DNA from: Atopobium sp.
GTDB taxonomy: Bacteria; Actinomycetota; Coriobacteriia; Coriobacteriales; Atopobiaceae
Assembly (NCBI GenBank): GCA_015259035.1
Contig: JABZHC010000038.1
Coordinates: 1 to 7,663 of the forward strand
Direction of reading: 5' to 3'
DNA length: 7,663 nucleotides
Each line of letters opens with the position of its first letter. Position 1 is the stretch's first letter. A program made the translations under genes and the position numbers. Below are positions 5,000 to 7,663 of this stretch, in pieces. The notes under the pieces are model-generated. The model did not search any database, had not been told where the DNA came from, and saw nothing but the letters and a program-made list of their open reading frames with translations.

Positions 5000-5707
5000 A
5001 TGCCTAAGCACGGAAAGAACTACAAGAATGCAGTTGCCAAGGTAGACGGTGCAAACCTCTACAGCCCAAAAGAGGCAGTAACCCTGTCTAAGGAGCTTGC
5101 AACTGCTAAGTTTGACGAGACCATTGAGGTAGCAATTCGCCTTGGTGTCGATACTCGTAAGGCTGACCAGAACGTTCGCGGTTCTATCTCTCTGCCTCAC
5201 GGCACTGGTAAGTCCGTTCGCGTTGCAGTCTTCGCAGAGGGCGAGAAGGCCCGCGAGGCTGAGGCAGCTGGCGCTGACATCGTCGGTGGCGACGAGCTCA
5301 TCGCAGAGGTCGAGAAGGGCATGCTTGACTTTGACGCAGCAATCGCAACCCCTCAGATGATGGGTAAGGTTGGCCGTCTTGGTCGTGTTCTTGGTCCTCG
5401 TGGCCTTATGCCTAACCCTAAGCTCGGCACCGTTACCATGGATGTTGCAAAGATGGTTAACGAGCTTAAGGCTGGTCGTGTTGAGTATCGTGCAGACCGT
5501 TTTGGTATCTGCCACGTTGCAATCGGCAAGGCTTCTTTTGAGGTCCAGCAGCTTGTTGAGAACTATGGTGCACTTCTCTCTGAGATTATTCGCGTCAAGC
5601 CATCCAGCGCTAAAGGTAAGTACGTCAAGACCGTTGCTATTTCCTCTACTATGGGTCCTGGCATCAAGGTTGATCCAACCAAGGTTCGTAACCTTATGGA
5701 GGACTAA
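5000..5707 (+). CDS. rplA: 50S ribosomal protein L1
   Basis: L1 forms the mobile stalk at the E site and helps release deacylated tRNA; in several bacteria and archaea it also represses its own mRNA. The 235 residues are the normal length. The family signature lies at about 115-144, with [14 protein letters not shown], then [14 protein letters not shown]. The start is ATG 5000 with AGGAGG six bases upstream; the in-frame GTG at 4961 lies inside the leader hairpin and has no ribosome-binding site. Between the rplK terminator and this gene I saw no convincing promoter, so it may depend on read-through or on a weak promoter in 4886-4950. A terminator follows 30 bases after the stop. Confidence 0.99.
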   Translation: MPKHGKNYKNAVAKVDGANLYSPKEAVTLSKELATAKFDETIEVAIRLGVDTRKADQNVRGSISLPHGTGKSVRVAVFAEGEKAREAEAAGADIVGGDELIAEVEKGMLDFDAAIATPQMMGKVGRLGRVLGPRGLMPNPKLGTVTMDVAKMVNELKAGRVEYRADRFGICHVAIGKASFEVQQLVENYGALLSEIIRVKPSSAKGKYVKTVAISSTMGPGIKVDPTKVRNLMED

Positions 5708-5730
5708 GCTTTACGCTTAGAAGTGCCTAG

Positions 5731-5781
5731 CACGCTTAATCCGGTATCTGCTTGCAGGTACCGGATTTTTCTTGAAGCGTG
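5731..5781 (+). terminator. Intrinsic terminator after rplA with an outer clamp stem
   Basis: AATCCGGTATCTG (5738-5750) and CAGGTACCGGATT (5755-5767) form a 13-pair stem on a CTTG loop, followed by T residues to 5770. Around this, CACGCTT (5731-5737) and AAGCGTG (5775-5781) can pair as a second, outer stem that encloses the T run. Confidence 0.9.
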
Positions 5782-5791
5782 CATGTGGTGT

Positions 5792-5876
5792 AGGCGTGGA
5801 CTCTGCTTGCAGTGAGCGTGTGGTTTGAGGCGTGGACTCTGCTTGCGGCGCGCGTGTGGCTGATGTGTGTGGCTGA
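5792..5876 (+). repeat. Two-copy 36-base tandem repeat in the rplA-rplJ gap
   Basis: Units 5792-5827 and 5828-5863 agree at 30 of 36 positions, and the first 19 bases, AGGCGTGGACTCTGCTTGC, are identical. The tail GTGTGGCTGA of unit 2 (5854-5863) is repeated once more at 5867-5876. The stretch is strongly strand-asymmetric, rich in G and T. It lies between the rplA terminator and the rplJ promoter, and the unit differs from the 31-base and 24-base families elsewhere in the window. Confidence 0.8.
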
Positions 5877-5946
5877 GTTGTGCGTAGCTGCTTAGCCGCC
5901 CTTCTCGTCAAATTTTTGTGAAGAGAAAGAAATTGTGCACTCAACC

Positions 5947-5975
5947 TTGACTTGGATAGTTTTTTGCTGCACAAT
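5947..5975 (+). promoter_or_regulatory. Probable promoter of rplJL
   Basis: TTGACT (5947-5952) and CACAAT (5970-5975) are separated by 17 bases. Transcription would start near 5982, just before the first hairpin of the L10 leader. The -35 box is good and the -10 box moderate. A terminator upstream and a leader RNA downstream support a promoter here. Confidence 0.6.
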
Positions 5976-5983
5976 ATCCAACG

Positions 5984-6095
5984 CAAGACAGACGTCTTGT
6001 AGTTGCACGTTCGCTGCCAAAGACAGCCGGCGCCTTGAATCCAAGGCTTAATGGGAATTCCCGCCTGCCGAGGTGGTCTTGAGATTAGTACATCC
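5984..6095 (+). ncRNA. L10 leader (ribosomal protein L10/L12 autoregulatory RNA)
   Basis: The segment GCTGCCAAAGACAGCC (6013-6028) and, later, CCTGCCGAGGT (6064-6074) are the hallmark pieces of the bacterial L10 leader, which binds the L10-(L12)4 complex. Between them are hairpins GCCTTG/CAAGGC (6032-6037 with 6042-6047) and the palindrome GGGAATTCCC (6053-6062). A further hairpin CAAGAC/GTCTTG (5984-5999) stands at the 5' end. GGTCT (6075-6079) can pair with AGACC (6096-6100), which would open the terminator that follows. That gives a plain route for control: bound L10 favours the terminator. Confidence 0.85.
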
Positions 6096-6129
6096 AGACC
6101 CCGCTTTGGTTGCCAAAGTGGGGTCTTTT
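6096..6129 (+). terminator. Attenuator terminator in the rplJ leader
   Basis: AGACCCCGCTTTGG (6096-6109) pairs over its full length with CCAAAGTGGGGTCT (6113-6126), with one G-T pair, on a TTG loop, and ends in TTTT (6126-6129). It lies between the L10 leader and rplJ, so RNA polymerase must pass it to make L10 and L7/L12. The short T run suggests partial, regulated termination. Confidence 0.85.
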
Positions 6130-6189
6130 CATGTGAGGGCCGCACCTGTTGGCGCTCGTGCCTGAGACATGATAAAGGAGGTGTACTAC

Positions 6190-6711
6190 ATGCCAGCTCA
6201 GTCTAAACTTGATTTGCTCGAGAAGGTTTCCGCTTCTCTCGACAACTCCAAGGGCCTGTTTGTTATCGACTATCGTGGTCTCTCCGTAAAGGAGACTCAG
6301 GAGCTTCGCCGCGCACTTACCGCAGCAGGCGCTCACATGAAGGTCTATAAGAACAACATCGTCAAGATTGCTCTTAAGAACGCTGGTATGCCAGAGATTG
6401 ACGAGATGCTCGCCGGTACCTGCGCATACGTTTTCTATGAGAATGATCCTGTCGAGGCCGCTAAGGTCATCAAGGATCAGGCCAAGAAGCTCAAGAAAGT
6501 TGAGTTCATTGGTGGTATCGCTGATGGTCAGGCACTTACCGCTGACGAGGCAAAGGCTTACGCAGACCTTCCTTCTCGCGAGGAGCTCATTGCAAAGCTT
6601 GTCTTCGTTGTTGCAAGCCCACTTACCGGTATTGCACAGGTTTGCGCTGGTCCAGCTCGTGGACTCGCAACCGCTCTTTCTGCAGTCGCAGATCAGAAGA
6701 ACGCTGCATAA
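6190..6711 (+). CDS. rplJ: 50S ribosomal protein L10
   Basis: L10 anchors the L7/L12 dimers to the ribosome stalk and, as a complex with L12, represses its own mRNA. The 173 residues match the family. The globular domain runs from 1 to about 130 with GLFVIDYRGLSVKE at 22-35 and the RNA-binding surface around KVYKNNIVKIAL (51-62). The C-terminal helix from about 131, rich in Ala, carries the L7/L12 sites. The start is ATG 6190 with AAAGGAGGTG six bases upstream; the in-frame ATG at 6169 precedes this ribosome-binding site and would add seven residues coded by it. rplL follows after 132 bases. Confidence 0.99.
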   Translation: MPAQSKLDLLEKVSASLDNSKGLFVIDYRGLSVKETQELRRALTAAGAHMKVYKNNIVKIALKNAGMPEIDEMLAGTCAYVFYENDPVEAAKVIKDQAKKLKKVEFIGGIADGQALTADEAKAYADLPSREELIAKLVFVVASPLTGIAQVCAGPARGLATALSAVADQKNAA

Positions 6712-6785
6712 GCAACGTTTTGTTGTACCCGCGCATTGGCGCAAACCGCGTGAGAGTGTAGACGCACTTAAACGCACACATACAA

Positions 6786-6823
6786 GCCGGGCTTTTGCCC
6801 AGATGCAGTACAAAGGCTGCATC
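6786..6823 (+). other. Hairpins in the rplJ-rplL gap
   Basis: GGGC (6789-6792) pairs with GCCC (6797-6800) on a TTTT loop, and GATGCAG (6802-6808) with CTGCATC (6817-6823) just after it. Only GTTT follows, so this is not a strong terminator. The second stem ends nine bases before the rplL ribosome-binding site. It might be an RNA processing or mRNA-stabilising site that helps make L7/L12 in excess over L10; that role is inferred. Confidence 0.4.
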
Positions 6824-6843
6824 GTTTAAAAAGGAGAATTGAC

Positions 6844-7224
6844 ATGGCTGTCACTAAAGATGAGATCATTGAGGCCCTTAAAGAGATGCCAGCACTCGAG
6901 CTTTCTGAGCTCGTTCACGAGCTTGAGGACGTCTTTGGCGTTTCCGCTGCTGCTCCTGTAGCTGTCGCTGCTGCTCCTGCAGCTGGTGGCGCTGCTGAGG
7001 AGGCTGAGGAGAAGACCAACTTTGACGTTGTCCTCGAGGGCTTCGGCGACAACAAGATCGGCGTCATCAAGGTTGTCCGTGCTCTTACCAACCTTGGCCT
7101 CAAGGAGGCAAAGGAGGTCGTCGAGGGTGCTCCTAAGGCTGTCCTCGAGGGCGCTAAGAAGGAGGACGCTGAGGCTGCTAAGGCTCAGCTCGAGGAGGCT
7201 GGCGCTACCGTCACCCTTAAGTAA
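6844..7224 (+). CDS. rplL: 50S ribosomal protein L7/L12
   Basis: L7/L12 is the multi-copy stalk protein that recruits EF-Tu, EF-G and other GTPases. The 126 residues have the usual plan: N-terminal dimerisation helices that bind L10 (1-33), an Ala/Pro/Gly/Val hinge (34-51), and a C-terminal domain from about 56 with [15 protein letters not shown] (58-72) and the helix [19 protein letters not shown] (76-94) that contacts factors. AAGGAG lies seven bases before the ATG. Codon use is strongly biased and narrow, as expected for a very abundant protein. A strong terminator ends the rplJL unit. rpoB, which commonly follows rplL, is not present in the remaining 440 bases. Confidence 0.99.
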   Translation: MAVTKDEIIEALKEMPALELSELVHELEDVFGVSAAAPVAVAAAPAAGGAAEEAEEKTNFDVVLEGFGDNKIGVIKVVRALTNLGLKEAKEVVEGAPKAVLEGAKKEDAEAAKAQLEEAGATVTLK

Positions 7225-7247
7225 GTCCATCCTACATTGCTTACTGG

Positions 7248-7277
7248 AGAGGTCAGACTTCGGTCTGGCCTCTTTTT
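7248..7277 (+). terminator. Intrinsic terminator after rplL
   Basis: AGAGGTCAGAC (7248-7258) pairs with GTCTGGCCTCT (7263-7273), with one T-G pair, on a TTCG tetraloop, then five T residues (7273-7277). It ends the rplJL transcript 23 bases after the stop. Confidence 0.95.
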
Positions 7278-7285
7278 ATTTGCCT

Positions 7286-7394
7286 GGCGAGAAACCCGGC
7301 GTGCTTGGAGTGCATGGAGCTTGGATGCGTTTGCAGCAGCCTGAAAAGTGCATCAAGCATGGCGCTTTTGCAGCAGCCTGAAAAGAGCATCAAG
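7286..7394. repeat. Mixed repeat block leading into array 3
   Basis: GGCGAGAAACCC at 7286-7297 and CTTGGAGT at 7304-7311 are the same words as in the 24-base array at 1041-1163. They are followed by a 28-base direct repeat at 7330-7357 and 7367-7394 (37-base period, one mismatch), which begins TTTGCAGCAGCCTGAAAAG. The second copy overlaps the first unit of the 31-base array that starts at 7376, so the two repeat families are fused here. Confidence 0.8.
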
Positions 7395-7495
7395 TCTGAG
7401 CTGTTTGCCGGATTTTCTCGCCATGTCTGAGTGATTTGCCTGTTTTTCTCGCCTTATCTGAGTATTTTTGCTCAGACTTGGTGTGTATTTCAGGC
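7376..7495. repeat. Array 3 of 31-base framework repeats, closed by an inverted unit
   Basis: Three exact 31-base units lie at 7376-7406, 7407-7437 and 7438-7468. The first has core GCATCAAG, the second TCTCGCCAT, the third TCTCGCCTT. Each starts GCCTG or GCCGG and ends in TTT. An inverted unit at 7470-7495 closes the array: GCTCAGACTTG (7470-7480) is the exact reverse complement of CAAGTCTGAGC (7391-7401), and TTTCAGGC (7488-7495) mirrors GCCTGAAA (7376-7383). Confidence 0.87.
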
Positions 7496-7552
7496 TCATG
7501 AATCCAGCGTGATTGCTCTATCTTTCTGCGTGACTTACCCCAGCTTCCTCGC

Positions 7553-7583
7553 GCCTGATTTCTACAAAGAATCTGTAACTTTT
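7553..7583 (+). repeat. Single 31-base framework repeat unit
   Basis: One isolated unit equals the first unit of array 1 (403-433) at 28 of 31 positions, including GCCTGATTTCT and CAAAGAATCTGTAA, and is followed by GCC as if a second unit should begin. It lies 7 kb from its closest relative and about 50 bases before the possible next gene. Confidence 0.8.
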
Positions 7584-7634
7584 GCCCTTGAATTCTCATT
7601 GCTAGTGCAACAACAAAAGAGAAGGTAGTGACCC

Positions 7635-7663
7635 ATGGGTCTACAATGGCGCTTACGACAACG
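7635..7663 (+). CDS. Possible start of the next gene, cut by the window edge
   Basis: An ATG at 7635 opens a frame reading MGLQWRLRQ to the edge. GAGAAGG (7619-7625) lies nine bases upstream as a fair ribosome-binding site. Nine residues are too few to name a family; they do not look like the start of RpoB. A second ATG at 7646 in another frame (MALTTT) has no ribosome-binding site at a suitable distance. Confidence 0.3.

Noticed and set aside
5717..6145. 142-codon open frame on the - strand with repeated QAESTP
   Set aside because: The peptide repeat only reflects the 36-base DNA repeat, and the frame crosses the rplA terminator, the rplJ promoter and the L10 leader.

Overview
The window is a translation and transcription gene neighbourhood from a bacterium, most likely an actinobacterium of the Coriobacteriia (Atopobium/Olsenella-like). 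This placement is inferred from gene order and protein style, not from a search. In order it holds the 3' end of a yacP/rae1-type NYN ribonuclease gene, tRNA-Thr(TGT), tRNA-Tyr, tRNA-Thr(GGT), tRNA-Met, tuf, rpmG, tRNA-Trp, secE, nusG, rplK, rplA, rplJ and rplL. All genes lie on the + strand. The order Thr(GGT)-Met-rpmG-Trp-secE-nusG-rplK-rplA is the one known from mycobacteria and streptomycetes. Thr-Tyr-Thr-tuf-secE-nusG recalls the E. coli tufB region, and yacP near rpmG-secE recalls Bacillus.

Region by region: 1-319 is the partial yacP gene. 320-855 has no gene and holds a direct repeat pair and two arrays of about 31-base units, each closed by an inverted unit. 856-966 is tRNA-Thr with its own terminator. 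967-1335 holds a five-copy 24-base tandem repeat, then a TTGACA/TAATAT promoter that drives three tRNAs and probably tuf. 1699-2959 is tuf with a strong terminator. A second clear promoter at 3005 starts the rpmG-tRNA-Trp-secE-nusG-rplK unit, which ends in a perfect-stem terminator at 4851. rplA follows as a separate block with a hairpin directly before its ribosome-binding site that resembles the ribosomal protein L1 binding site. After another terminator comes a 470-base gap holding a 36-base tandem repeat, a promoter, an L10 leader and an attenuator, then rplJ-rplL and a final terminator. 7278-7634 is again repeat-rich, and the first codons of a possible next gene are at the right edge.

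The genes work together. EF-Tu delivers aminoacyl-tRNA to ribosomes built from L33, L11, L1, L10 and L7/L12. L11, L10 and L7/L12 form the stalk where EF-Tu acts. SecE belongs to the protein export channel, and NusG couples RNA polymerase to the ribosome. The classic rplKA and rplJL pairs are cut by terminators into rplK, rplA and rplJL blocks, the latter two each with a leader that looks suited to feedback by its own protein.

The part least explained by known families is the intergenic repeat system. It consists of 30-31 base units with a fixed framework and different nine-base cores, set in short arrays that all finish with an inverted unit. A related 12-base word, GGCGAGAAACCC, recurs in three separate gaps.
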